From an uncultured Clostridia bacterium (GTDB lineage Bacteria; Bacillota; Clostridia; Oscillospirales; Acutalibacteraceae), in NCBI GenBank assembly GCA_937876205.1, contig CALEII010000031.1, positions 1-64,000 of the forward strand: a stretch of DNA of 64,000 nt, written 5' to 3'. Under the pieces are notes generated by a model. That model was not told the DNA's origin. It ran no database searches and was given only the letters and a program-made list of their open reading frames with translations. Shown in pieces: positions 51,381-60,476 of the stretch. Numbering within the stretch: position 1 is the stretch's first letter; every line of letters starts with the position of its first letter. Position numbers and translations under genes: made by a program.

Positions 51381-51571
51381 ACAATAATTTATCGCTGAGC
51401 GATAAATTATTGTTGAAGTAAGAAGTAATAGGTAATAGTGAATAAGTGTGGAAGGGGCGTTGCCCCTTACCCTATTTATAATCGGGTGCGGGTGTCCCGC
51501 CCGAACTTCTTCACTCTTACTTCTTACCTATTACTTTACAATAATTTAGCGGAGCTAAATTATTGTTTGAC
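51376..51571. mobile_element. MITE-like palindromic element with outward -35 boxes
   Basis: 196 bp with perfect 16-bp terminal inverted repeats GTCAAACAATAATTTA (51376-51391) and TAAATTATTGTTTGAC (51556-51571). Each end is itself a hairpin (51380-51414, 16-bp arms; 51539-51565, 12-bp arms). Inside lie GGGGC-GTT-GCCCC (51454-51466), CGGG/CCCG pairing (51483-51503) and rearranged AGTAAGAAGTAATAGGTAA blocks in both orientations. No open frame. A near-identical ATTATAATA..CAAGTTAAAG flanks it on both sides (51351-51369 and 51588-51608). Each end carries TTGAC, serving as a -35 for the gene next to it. Confidence 0.7.
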
Positions 51572-51595
51572 ATTTGCTTTTATATATATTATAAT
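51567..51595 (+). promoter_or_regulatory. miaB operon promoter
   Basis: Perfect TTGACA (51567-51572), 17-nt spacer, perfect TATAAT (51590-51595), 42 bp before the miaB start. The -35 overlaps the right end of the palindromic element. Confidence 0.8.
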
Positions 51596-51636
51596 ATACA
51601 AGTTAAAGTATATTTAATTATTATGGAGGATTCTGT

Positions 51637-53055
51637 TTGGAAAACAGAGAGAAGAAAAATGTATTTGTGCCGCCTGCCGAGCTGGAACGGCAGAGGAAAT
51701 ATCTGAGCCTTATAAATACTGTTCTTGTGTCCCGTTACGGTGACGGTCCAAAGGCATATGTTCACACATATGGCTGTCAGGGTAATGTGTCTGACAGCGA
51801 GAGAATCAAAGGGCAGCTGCGTGAGATGGGTTACTCATTCACAGACACTCCCGACGATGCCGATCTGGTGCTTTTTAACACCTGTGCCGTGCGTGAACAC
51901 GCAGAAGACAGAGTTTTCGGCAATGTCGGAGCACTCAAGCCCATAAAAGAAAAGCGCAAGGATATGATTATTGTTCTCTGCGGTTGTATGATGCAGCAGA
52001 AGCACATTTCAGACAGAATAAAAAAGAGCTATCCTTATGTGAATCTTGTTTTCGGTACATTTGCAATTCACAAATTGCCTGAAATGCTCTACACTGTCCT
52101 TTCAAGAGGCAAGAGGGTTTTTGAGGTTGAAGAGTGTGAGGGTAATATTGCTGAGGGACTTCCCACAGAGCGTGACAGAGGCGCAAAGGCATGGCTTCCC
52201 ATAATGTACGGCTGTAATAACTTCTGCTCATACTGTATTGTTCCCTATGTAAGGGGCAGAGAGAGAAGCCGTATGCCCGAGGACATCATAAAAGAGGCAA
52301 AGGAGCTTATCGCAAACGGTGCGAAGGATATAACTCTTCTCGGTCAGAATGTCAATTCCTACGGTAAGAATTCTGACTGCGGAATGAACTTTGCAGGGCT
52401 TCTCCGTGAGATAAACGCACTTGACGGTGATTTTATAATCCGTTTTATGACTTCACATCCCAAAGACTGCACATATGAGCTTCTTGATGCAATGGCTGAG
52501 TGTGAAAAGGTTGCTCATCATCTGCATCTTCCCGTACAGTCAGGCAGTAACAGGGTGCTGAAAGAAATGAACAGACATTACACCCGTGAGCAATATCTTG
52601 ATCTGATCAGATATGCAAAGGAGAAAATGCCCGATCTTTCAATCACAAGTGACATAATTGTCGGCTTCCCCGGGGAAACTTATGAGGAGCTTCAGGAAAC
52701 CATAAGCCTTATAAGAGAGGTTGAATACACTTCGCTTTTTACATTCATCTATTCAAAGCGTGTGGGCACAAAGGCGGCAGAAATGGATGACCCCGTCACA
52801 TACGCAGAAAAGTCGAAATGGTTTAAGGAGCTGTGCACGGCTCAGGAAGAAAACGCAGGCAGACGCACAGCCTCAATGGTGGGTAAAACCTACAGAGTGC
52901 TTGTTGAACCGAACGAAAAAGACGGATGGCTCACAGGCAGAACAGGCGGAAATATTTCCATTGAGTTTGAGGGGTCACCTGATCTTATCGGTAAGTTTGC
53001 CGATATAGAAATTACAGAAGCAAAAACGTGGATTCTGTACGGAAAAATAAAATAA
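51637..53055 (+). CDS. miaB: tRNA-2-methylthio-N6-dimethylallyladenosine synthase MiaB
   Basis: 472 residues. Radical-SAM methylthiotransferase that adds ms2 to i6A37 of tRNAs reading UNN codons. N-terminal UPF0004 domain with cysteines in YGCQGN, FNTCAVREHAED and LCGCMMQQ, radical-SAM cluster motif CNNFCSYCIVPYVRGRE, and a C-terminal TRAM domain. Start is TTG 51637, 6 nt after GGAGGA. It acts on the product of MiaA, encoded at 58204. miaB, ricA-like, mutS, mutL in this order matches the Bacillus subtilis arrangement (ymcB, ymcA, mutS, mutL). Confidence 0.97.
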   Translation: MENREKKNVFVPPAELERQRKYLSLINTVLVSRYGDGPKAYVHTYGCQGNVSDSERIKGQLREMGYSFTDTPDDADLVLFNTCAVREHAEDRVFGNVGALKPIKEKRKDMIIVLCGCMMQQKHISDRIKKSYPYVNLVFGTFAIHKLPEMLYTVLSRGKRVFEVEECEGNIAEGLPTERDRGAKAWLPIMYGCNNFCSYCIVPYVRGRERSRMPEDIIKEAKELIANGAKDITLLGQNVNSYGKNSDCGMNFAGLLREINALDGDFIIRFMTSHPKDCTYELLDAMAECEKVAHHLHLPVQSGSNRVLKEMNRHYTREQYLDLIRYAKEKMPDLSITSDIIVGFPGETYEELQETISLIREVEYTSLFTFIYSKRVGTKAAEMDDPVTYAEKSKWFKELCTAQEENAGRRTASMVGKTYRVLVEPNEKDGWLTGRTGGNISIEFEGSPDLIGKFADIEITEAKTWILYGKIK

Positions 53056-53095
53056 TAAATTATGCGTTGTGCATTAAATAAAGGAGAAATTAAAA

Positions 53096-53503
53096 ATGAC
53101 AGTAATTGAAGCAGCAAGAGAACTCGGAAAAGCAATTCAGGCAGACGAAAGATATCTGAAGCTTGCACAGGCAACAAAGGCAAATGAGGCAGACGATGCA
53201 CTCAACAATCTTATCAGCAAGCTCAATCTTATTCAGATGTCATATCAGCACGAGGCTGAGGGCGAAGCAAACGAAGAGAAGATGAACGAATATGATAAGC
53301 AGTTCCGTGAGCTTTATGACGAGATTATGGTTAACGAGAATATGAAAAACTACGAAAATGCAAGACAGGAAGTTGACGATATGATGAACTACGTTATGCA
53401 GCTTCTTTCAATGGTTGTCAACGGTGGCGACCCTGAGACCTGCGATCCTGCAGCTCAGGCAAATTGCTCAGGCTCCTGCTCAACATGCGGCGGATGCGGC
53501 TGA
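53096..53503 (+). CDS. YlbF/YmcA (RicA-like) family regulator with cysteine-rich tail
   Basis: 135 residues. Helical YlbF/YmcA domain (IEAARELGKAIQADERYLKLAQATKANE at the start, in part; FRELYDEIMVN) and a C terminus with five Cys (CDPAAQANCSGSCSTCGGCG). In Bacillus the YlbF-YmcA-YaaT (Ric) complex binds iron-sulfur clusters and promotes RNase Y-dependent RNA maturation. Placement between miaB and mutS matches ymcA, but whether the partner proteins exist cannot be seen here. AAGGAG precedes the ATG. Confidence 0.82.
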   Translation: MTVIEAARELGKAIQADERYLKLAQATKANEADDALNNLISKLNLIQMSYQHEAEGEANEEKMNEYDKQFRELYDEIMVNENMKNYENARQEVDDMMNYVMQLLSMVVNGGDPETCDPAAQANCSGSCSTCGGCG

Positions 53504-53593
53504 TAAATAAATTCGTAATTTGAAACTCGCAATTCGCAATTAAGGGAGGGGCGTTGCCCCTTAAACCCTCATTAAAAAGGAAGGAAGAACAGA
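53504..53593. repeat. Intergenic repeat-like stretch before mutS
   Basis: Contains AATTCG/AATTCGCAATT direct repeats and the palindrome AGGGGC-GTT-GCCCCTTA (about 53547-53562), identical in its core to the one at 51453-51468. Probably a dispersed repeat; it also could form a hairpin upstream of the mutS ribosome site AAGGAAGG. Confidence 0.5.
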
Positions 53594-56197
53594 ATGGCAG
53601 CGTTTACACCTATGATGCAACAATATTTCAAAGTCAAGGAAAAATACCCTGACTCTATTCTGTTCTACCGTCTGGGCGATTTTTATGAGATGTTTTTTGA
53701 CGATGCAAAGACTGCGTCCCGTGAGCTTGAGCTTGTTCTGACGGGCAGAGATTGCGGTCAGGAGGAGAGGGCACCGATGTGCGGAATTCCTTTCCACGCC
53801 GCAGAGGGCTACATCGCAAAGCTTGTCAGCAAGGGTTATAAGGTTGCAATTGCCGAGCAGATGGAAGACCCGTCTCAGGCAAAAGGCATTGTTACAAGAG
53901 ATGTTATAAGGGTTCACACTCCCGGAACGGTTATTGAAAGCAATATGCTCGACGAGGGCAAAAATAACTATCTCGGTTGTATTGTTGCCGACAAAAATAA
54001 ATGCGGAGTCTGTTTTGCAGATATTTCAACCGGTGCCGTTCATACGGCAATGTTTGAGGGTAAAGGCTGTGACGAAATGATTGTCAACGAGCTTGCAAGA
54101 TTTATGCCCTCTGAAATTCTTTACAACAGCTATCTTTCTCAGCTGAGCCGTGCAAGCGAGTTTATTTCAAAGCGTATGAACGTTGTTGCCGAGCTTATAC
54201 CTGATACGGAAACAGCTTTTGAAAAATGCAGAGCAACCGTTGAGGAGCATTTCTGCAAATCACTTTCAGAGCTTGAGCTTGAGGGTAAGGATGCGGCAGT
54301 GTCGGCACTCGGCTGCACAATGCGCTATCTTTCGGATGTTCAGAAGCATTCACTTGCAAATGTGACTGCTGTGGATGTTTTCAATAACGAAAAGTTTATG
54401 AATCTTGACGCCTCGGCAAGAATGAATCTTGAGCTTTGCGAAACTCAGCGCAGAAGAGAGAAAAAGGGCTCTCTTCTCTGGGTGCTTGATAAGACAAAGA
54501 CTCCTATGGGAAAAAGACTTATCAGAACATGGATAGAACAGCCTCTTCTGAGTGTTACATCCATAATTTCAAGGCAGAATGCCGTCAGTGAGCTTTTTGA
54601 TGACACGGCAAAAAGAGATGATGCCATAGAACAGCTTTCAGGCATCAGTGACATTGAAAGAATTCTCACAAGAGTTGTTTACGGCACGGCAAACGCCAAG
54701 GAGCTCAAGGCTCTGGCTCAGACACTTGCAAAAATCCCCTCAATAAAAAGTCTTCTCAGTGGCTCAAAAAGCAGAATGCTTCAGGATGTTTATTCTCAGC
54801 TTGATTCGCTTGAAGATATATGCACACTGATTGATTCTGCAATCTGCGATGACCCTCCGTTTACGGTAAGAGAGGGTAAGATGATAAAAGAAGGCTTCAA
54901 TGAGGAGCTGGATTCTCTTCGTAAAATCGTATCGGGCGGAAAAGAATTTCTGACTGATATAGAAGAGCGTGAGCAGGCTGCCACAGGAATCAAAAAGCTG
55001 AAAATCGGCTATAACAGAGTTTTCGGTTATTATATTGAAATTCTTAATTCCTACAAGGAGCTTGTTCCCGATACATATATAAGAAAACAGACGCTCGCAA
55101 ACTGTGAGAGATATATAACACCTGAGCTTAAAGAGCTTGAATCAAAGGTGCTCGGCGCTCAGGAGCGCATAGTCAATCTTGAGTATGAGATTTTTGTCAG
55201 CATACGCAAAAAAGTCGGCGATGCGCAAAGCAGAATGCGAATGACGGCTGAAGCGCTTGCAATTCTTGATGTTCTCTGCTCATTTGCAAGGGTTGCCGTG
55301 GAAAACGGCTATGAACGCCCTGAGATAGATAATTCAGATATTATTGACATAAAGGATGCAAGACACCCCGTTGTTGAAAAATTCCTTGACGGTGCACCGT
55401 TTGTTCCCAACGACACACTTCTTGATTGCGATGAAAACAGAACTGCAATCATCACCGGTCCCAATATGGCGGGTAAATCCACATATATGAGACAGGTTGC
55501 CATAATTGTTCTTATGGCTCAGACAGGCTCGTTTGTTCCTGCAAGGAGTGCAAGAATAGGCATAGTCGATGCGATTTTTACAAGAGTCGGCGCATCAGAT
55601 GACCTTGCGGCAGGTCAGTCAACATTTATGCTTGAGATGAGTGAGGTTTCGTCAATTCTCAAGAATGCCACAAAGAAAAGTCTGATTATTCTTGATGAAA
55701 TCGGCAGAGGTACTTCCACTTATGACGGAATGAGTATAGCAAGAGCCGTTCTTGAGTATGTGACTGATAAAAAGAAGCTTGGAGCAAAGACTCTTTTTGC
55801 CACACATTATCACGAGCTGACGGAGCTTGAGGAAAAGATGTCGGGTGTCAAGAATTACAATACCTCCGTCAAAAAGAGAGGCGACGAGATAACCTTCCTT
55901 CGCCGTATCGTCAGAGGCGGTGCAGACGGCAGCTACGGTATAGAGGTAGCCCAGCTTGCCGGTATTCCCAAGACTGTTGTCACAAGAGCAAAGGAAATTC
56001 TCCGTGAGCTTGAAGAAAACGGAGTCGCTCCCGTAATTCAGTCAAGAAATACAGTTGTCAATGATGAGCCTCAGCTTTCATTTGCAACAGGCATCAATGA
56101 CGATATCATAAACGAAATTAAAATGCTTGATGTGAATACTCTCACACCCATTGAAGCATTGACAAAGCTTTATGAGATAAAGAAAAAAATACAGTAA
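53594..56197 (+). CDS. mutS: DNA mismatch repair protein MutS
   Basis: 867 residues, full length. Mismatch-binding domain I with YPDSILFYRLGDFYEMFFDDA in part (Phe-x-Glu motif GDFYEMF), connector, core, clamp, and ATPase with Walker A GPNMAGKST, Walker B IILDEIGRGTST and the DDLAAGQSTFMLEM signature. Recognises mismatches and recruits MutL. Followed by mutL after 18 bp. Confidence 0.98.
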   Translation: MAAFTPMMQQYFKVKEKYPDSILFYRLGDFYEMFFDDAKTASRELELVLTGRDCGQEERAPMCGIPFHAAEGYIAKLVSKGYKVAIAEQMEDPSQAKGIVTRDVIRVHTPGTVIESNMLDEGKNNYLGCIVADKNKCGVCFADISTGAVHTAMFEGKGCDEMIVNELARFMPSEILYNSYLSQLSRASEFISKRMNVVAELIPDTETAFEKCRATVEEHFCKSLSELELEGKDAAVSALGCTMRYLSDVQKHSLANVTAVDVFNNEKFMNLDASARMNLELCETQRRREKKGSLLWVLDKTKTPMGKRLIRTWIEQPLLSVTSIISRQNAVSELFDDTAKRDDAIEQLSGISDIERILTRVVYGTANAKELKALAQTLAKIPSIKSLLSGSKSRMLQDVYSQLDSLEDICTLIDSAICDDPPFTVREGKMIKEGFNEELDSLRKIVSGGKEFLTDIEEREQAATGIKKLKIGYNRVFGYYIEILNSYKELVPDTYIRKQTLANCERYITPELKELESKVLGAQERIVNLEYEIFVSIRKKVGDAQSRMRMTAEALAILDVLCSFARVAVENGYERPEIDNSDIIDIKDARHPVVEKFLDGAPFVPNDTLLDCDENRTAIITGPNMAGKSTYMRQVAIIVLMAQTGSFVPARSARIGIVDAIFTRVGASDDLAAGQSTFMLEMSEVSSILKNATKKSLIILDEIGRGTSTYDGMSIARAVLEYVTDKKKLGAKTLFATHYHELTELEEKMSGVKNYNTSVKKRGDEITFLRRIVRGGADGSYGIEVAQLAGIPKTVVTRAKEILRELEENGVAPVIQSRNTVVNDEPQLSFATGINDDIINEIKMLDVNTLTPIEALTKLYEIKKKIQ

Positions 56198-56215
56198 AAG
56201 AAAGAGGTGTTTCCA

Positions 56216-58204
56216 TTGCCTAAAATAAATATTCTTCCCAAATCACTGGCTTGTCTTATTGCGGCAGGCGAGGTAGTGGAAAGACCTTCAAGTGTTGTCA
56301 AGGAGCTTATGGAGAATTCCATAGATGCAGGGGCAACAAAAATTACCGTTGAAATAAAAAACGGCGGTGTCAGATATATCCGCATAACCGATAACGGCTG
56401 CGGTATTTCAAGGGAAGATGTCAGAGCTGCTTTCATCAGCCACGCCACAAGCAAAATCAGTGTTCAGGAGGACCTTGATGCTATTTTTACTCTCGGCTTC
56501 AGAGGTGAGGCGCTGGCATCGGTTGCCGCAGTTGCTCATATTGAAATGCTGACAAAAACTGCAGATGATGAAATAGGCACAAAATATTGTATCTCGGGCG
56601 GAGAAGAAAAAGAGCTCACTGAGGCAGGCTGTCCCGACGGTACAACCATAATGATACGTGACCTGTTCTATAACACGCCTGCGAGAATGAAATTTCTCAA
56701 AAAGGATATGACAGAGGGTGGCTATGTTTCTGATGTGGTGGCAAAGATTGCACTTTCTCACCCTGAAATCAGCATCACTTTTATAAAAGATAACAGACGT
56801 GCTTTGTTCACCCCCGGCGACGGCAGACTTATGACAGTCATAAATGAGGTTTACGGCAAGGAATTCGGCTCAACTCTTATTGAGTGTGAGGGCAGTGCAG
56901 ACGGCGTGTCAGTGAAGGGGTATATTTCAAAGCCCGTTCACTCAAGACCCAACAGAAGTATGCAGCATCTGTTTGTAAACGGCAGATATGTAAAGCTCCC
57001 CGTGGCGGCATCGGCACTTGATAATGCATATAAGAATCAGATAATGGTTGGTAAATATCCGTCTTGCGTGCTGTTTCTTGAGATAAATCCGTCTCTTGTT
57101 GATGTGAATGTTCATCCTGCAAAAACACAGGTGCGTTTCGCATCAGAAAAACCTGTATACGATGCCATATATTTCTCTGCAGTGTCATCACTTCAGAAGA
57201 AGGATACACCGATTCAGATAACGGCTCAGCCGAGAAATAATGACAGGCTTTTTACTCCGAAAACAGAAATTCATCAGACAGAAATGCCTGTTGAAACACA
57301 GAAGGTATCACTTCGTGTTGATGTGAAGCCTCAGGAGGAAAAGACTCTGCCGCCGGTTGAGAATCTGTATAAGGGAATAAAAAAAGAATTCAGTCAGGAT
57401 TTTTCAAGACCTCAGCCGACTGTTCTGCGTGAAGAAAAGAAACCTGCTTTTGCATTTGAGGATGAAGAGGATGTGCTTTCAATGTGCACACCCAAAGCCG
57501 TTGAAGAGCAGAAAACAGAAATTCAGCCGGCAGCCGTTATTCAGGAAAGTGCTGAAACAGAAGAAACGGCAGAAGAAACCGTTGTCACAGCTGAGGAAGA
57601 AATCAGAAAAGAAGAAATAACTGCAAAACCCGTGCCGGAATTCAGGGTTCTGGGTGAGGCATTTTCTACATATATACTTGTTCAGATGAAAAATGAGCTG
57701 CTGTTTGTGGACAAGCACGCAGCGCACGAAAGAATAATTTTCAATCAGCTGAAAAAACAGAACAGAAAAATCCATTCGCAGATACTTATGCTCCCTGTGA
57801 CAGTTACACTGTCTGTAAGAGAGTATGAAGCAGTGCTTGACAATCTTGAGCTGTTCAGTCAGTCGGGTTTTGCCGTTGATGATTTCGGTGACGGCACCGT
57901 CAGAGTCACAGAATGTCCCACGGAGCTTGCTGACGGTGATGTTGCATCAATTGTTGAAGAAATTGCAGACAAGCTGAGCAAAAATTCAAAGGACCCCGAG
58001 CCCAAGAAGCTTGAGTGGCTTTATCATTCAACAGCCTGCAGAGCTGCAGTCAAAGCAGGTGATGACATCACTCTGACAGAGATGCAGGAGCTTGTAAAAA
58101 GAGTGCTGACCGATGACGAGGTACGCTACTGCCCCCACGGCAGACCTGTGATGTTCTCAATGACTGAGTATGAAATCAAAAAGCTTTTCGGGAGAAACGG
58201 CTGA
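56216..58204 (+). CDS. mutL: DNA mismatch repair protein MutL
   Basis: 662 residues. GHKL ATPase domain (AAGEVVERPSSVVKELMENSIDAG, in part; DNGCGIS; GFRGEALASV), an acidic, poorly conserved linker (about 330-470), and a C-terminal dimer domain with DKHAAHERI(I/L), which lacks the DQHAAxERx2E endonuclease motif in its usual Glu position as far as I can see, although the CPHGRP motif is kept. TTG 56216 follows AAGAGGTG at 7 nt; GTG 56207 is inside the ribosome site. Its stop overlaps the miaA start. Confidence 0.96.
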   Translation: MPKINILPKSLACLIAAGEVVERPSSVVKELMENSIDAGATKITVEIKNGGVRYIRITDNGCGISREDVRAAFISHATSKISVQEDLDAIFTLGFRGEALASVAAVAHIEMLTKTADDEIGTKYCISGGEEKELTEAGCPDGTTIMIRDLFYNTPARMKFLKKDMTEGGYVSDVVAKIALSHPEISITFIKDNRRALFTPGDGRLMTVINEVYGKEFGSTLIECEGSADGVSVKGYISKPVHSRPNRSMQHLFVNGRYVKLPVAASALDNAYKNQIMVGKYPSCVLFLEINPSLVDVNVHPAKTQVRFASEKPVYDAIYFSAVSSLQKKDTPIQITAQPRNNDRLFTPKTEIHQTEMPVETQKVSLRVDVKPQEEKTLPPVENLYKGIKKEFSQDFSRPQPTVLREEKKPAFAFEDEEDVLSMCTPKAVEEQKTEIQPAAVIQESAETEETAEETVVTAEEEIRKEEITAKPVPEFRVLGEAFSTYILVQMKNELLFVDKHAAHERIIFNQLKKQNRKIHSQILMLPVTVTLSVREYEAVLDNLELFSQSGFAVDDFGDGTVRVTECPTELADGDVASIVEEIADKLSKNSKDPEPKKLEWLYHSTACRAAVKAGDDITLTEMQELVKRVLTDDEVRYCPHGRPVMFSMTEYEIKKLFGRNG

Positions 58205-59136
58205 TGAAAAAGACAAAGGTAATTGCAGTTGTCGGTGCAACAGCTTCGGGAAAGACTTCACTTGCAGTTGAAATTGCAAAGGCTGTGAACGGTGAAATAA
58301 TATCTGCAGACTCAATGCAGATTTACAAAGGTATGACGGTTGCCACGGCGCAGCCTGCCGAGGAAGAAAAACAGGGTATACCGCATCATCTTACAGCATT
58401 TCTTGAGCCTTCCGAGACATATTCCGTGGCACAGTTTGCAGAAGATGCAAAAAAATGTATAGCTGATATAGCTTCAAGAGGTAAAGTGCCCATTGTTGCA
58501 GGCGGTACAGGGCTTTATATTGACTCTCTTCTTTCGGGTATTGATTTCGGAGAGGTGCCTGATAATACAGATGTAAGAAAAGAGCTGAAGCACCGCCTTG
58601 AAACAGAAGGCGCAGATGTGCTTCTTGCCGAGCTTCATAAAATTGACCCCGAAACGGCGGAAACACTTCACGTAAACAATACAGGCAGAATAATGCGAGC
58701 TCTGGAGGTTTATTATCTCACGGGCGAAACAATTTCTGAGCAGAAGAGAAAATCAAGAGAAAAGGGTACGGAATTTGAAAGTCTGTATATATACATTGAC
58801 TACAGTGACAGACAGATTCTGTATGACAGAATTGAAAAACGTGTTGATATAATGGTTGAAAACGGTCTGCTTGAAGAGGCTGAAAGATTTATTTCTCTCG
58901 GTGAAGAGACAACTGCAAAGCAGGCAATCGGCTATAAGGAGCTCAGGCCGTATTTTAACAGCGAGTGCACTCTCGATGAGGCACTTGATAATCTGAAAAA
59001 AGAAACAAGACATTATGCAAAGCGTCAGATGACGTGGTTCAGAAGAAATGAAGATAAGTTCACCGTACAGCCCGACACGGATGCAGATTTTGTAAACACT
59101 GCTATAAACAGGGCAAAAGAATTTCTCAAAGGATGA
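58204..59136 (+). CDS. miaA: tRNA dimethylallyltransferase MiaA
   Basis: 310 residues, standard length. Transfers a dimethylallyl group to N6 of A37 in tRNAs. P-loop VGATASGKTSLA, then SADSMQIYKGM, VAGGTGLYIDSLL and GKGT/IGYKEL motifs (AIGYKELRPY) and KRQMTWFRRN at the C terminus. Begins at an ATG overlapping the mutL stop, so mutS, mutL and miaA form one coupled group; the product feeds MiaB. Confidence 0.97.
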   Translation: MKKTKVIAVVGATASGKTSLAVEIAKAVNGEIISADSMQIYKGMTVATAQPAEEEKQGIPHHLTAFLEPSETYSVAQFAEDAKKCIADIASRGKVPIVAGGTGLYIDSLLSGIDFGEVPDNTDVRKELKHRLETEGADVLLAELHKIDPETAETLHVNNTGRIMRALEVYYLTGETISEQKRKSREKGTEFESLYIYIDYSDRQILYDRIEKRVDIMVENGLLEEAERFISLGEETTAKQAIGYKELRPYFNSECTLDEALDNLKKETRHYAKRQMTWFRRNEDKFTVQPDTDADFVNTAINRAKEFLKG

Positions 59137-60437
59137 TTGTTTTGGAAAAGGAGAAGAAAGGAAAAACAAAAAAAGCCACTAACGGTACAGTCGTGCGCAG
59201 ACTCAGTACGCCTGCAATTGTTGCAATTACACTTGCCTGTGTGTTTTTTGTTGTGTTTATGGCATATCACATCTATATACTGACAAAAAGCACTGAGCTG
59301 AAAACTGAAATTGCATTTCCCGACACAGTCAGAGTTACACTTGATGCGCAGATGTTTATTGTCAGGGATGAAAAAATCATTAACGAAACAAAGGGCGACA
59401 ACATTGTGTCTGCAGTCAGTGACGGCACAAGAGTGTCTGTCAATGAGACCATTGCATATTCATTTGCAGACAGCACCTCTGCAGGCAATCTTGTCAGAAT
59501 GAAAGAAATAAGAGAGCTTCTTGATTATTATGAAGGGCTCGAAGGAGAAGCAGGGCACATAGCCAATGATACATCACTTCTTGACGAAAGAATTATGAGC
59601 AATCTCAACGATTTCTCTACAATGGTTTCTTCAGGTGATTTCTCAGCTCTTGCAAATGAGCAGAAGGAGATGCGTGATTCAATAACATCCAAGCAGACCG
59701 CAACGGGTGTTGAGCTTGACCTTAAGGATGTTGTGGCAAACCTCAATGCTGAGTATTCTTCACTGGCAGCAACCACCTCTTCATATAAAGAAATAAAATC
59801 TCCCGATACAGGGTATTACATAGACGGCACTGACGGCTGTGAAACAGTTCTCAGTTATGACGATGTTGAAAACTGGACTGTAGAGGATGTTGAAGCGGCA
59901 CTCGAATCAGACCCTCAGCCCGGTGATGCAGGCAGAATAGTTCACGGTTATTACTGGTATCTTGCCTGTGTTACCAATTCAGACAATATGCAGCTTATAA
60001 ATGACAGAAAAATACGGAAAATCAGCTTTCCTGATTCTGCGGTGGGTGATATAGAGGCTGAGGTCTTTATCAGTGAGTATGATGAAAAAAGCGGTAAATC
60101 TCTCATTGTGTTCCGTTGTCTTTCTATGAATGAGGAGCTTGCAGGGCTGAGAGTTGAAAACGCAAAAATTGTTCTCAAAGAGGTTTCAGGCTTCCGTATC
60201 AATAAAAAAGCTTTCAGGTCAAATGAAAACAATGAAAGCGGTGTTTATGTCATAAACGGCGCAAAAATGGTTTTCAGAAAATTCATTGATCTTTATACGG
60301 GTGACGATTTCTACATTGCCGAAGATGTCAGGGCAAGAACCGAGAATCAGGTTGACCGTGAGCAGGATTATGTTAACAGATACGATGAGTATATTGTTGA
60401 GGGCAGAGATCTGGCACACGGAAAGCTTGTCAACTGA
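59133..60437 (+). CDS. HlyD-like membrane protein
   Basis: 434 residues. Basic start, one membrane segment (about 29-51), then an extracellular beta-barrel/lipoyl-like and coiled-coil region (VRVTLDAQMFIVRDEKIIN; RMKEIRELLDYYEGLEGEAGHI) resembling HlyD/membrane-fusion proteins. Such a gene lies next to ylmE and sepF in many Clostridia; the function is unknown and no transporter partner is adjacent. ATG 59133 overlaps the miaA stop (ATGA). TTG 59142 with AAAGGATG upstream is an alternative start. Confidence 0.75.
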   Translation: MIVLEKEKKGKTKKATNGTVVRRLSTPAIVAITLACVFFVVFMAYHIYILTKSTELKTEIAFPDTVRVTLDAQMFIVRDEKIINETKGDNIVSAVSDGTRVSVNETIAYSFADSTSAGNLVRMKEIRELLDYYEGLEGEAGHIANDTSLLDERIMSNLNDFSTMVSSGDFSALANEQKEMRDSITSKQTATGVELDLKDVVANLNAEYSSLAATTSSYKEIKSPDTGYYIDGTDGCETVLSYDDVENWTVEDVEAALESDPQPGDAGRIVHGYYWYLACVTNSDNMQLINDRKIRKISFPDSAVGDIEAEVFISEYDEKSGKSLIVFRCLSMNEELAGLRVENAKIVLKEVSGFRINKKAFRSNENNESGVYVINGAKMVFRKFIDLYTGDDFYIAEDVRARTENQVDREQDYVNRYDEYIVEGRDLAHGKLVN

Positions 60438-60476
60438 CAGAATAATCACCGTATTATTGCAGGAAAGGAGTTTTTT

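Noticed and set aside
51376..51571. A possible insertion sequence
   Set aside because: There is no transposase frame within or near it, so only a non-autonomous element or a palindromic regulatory region is supported.
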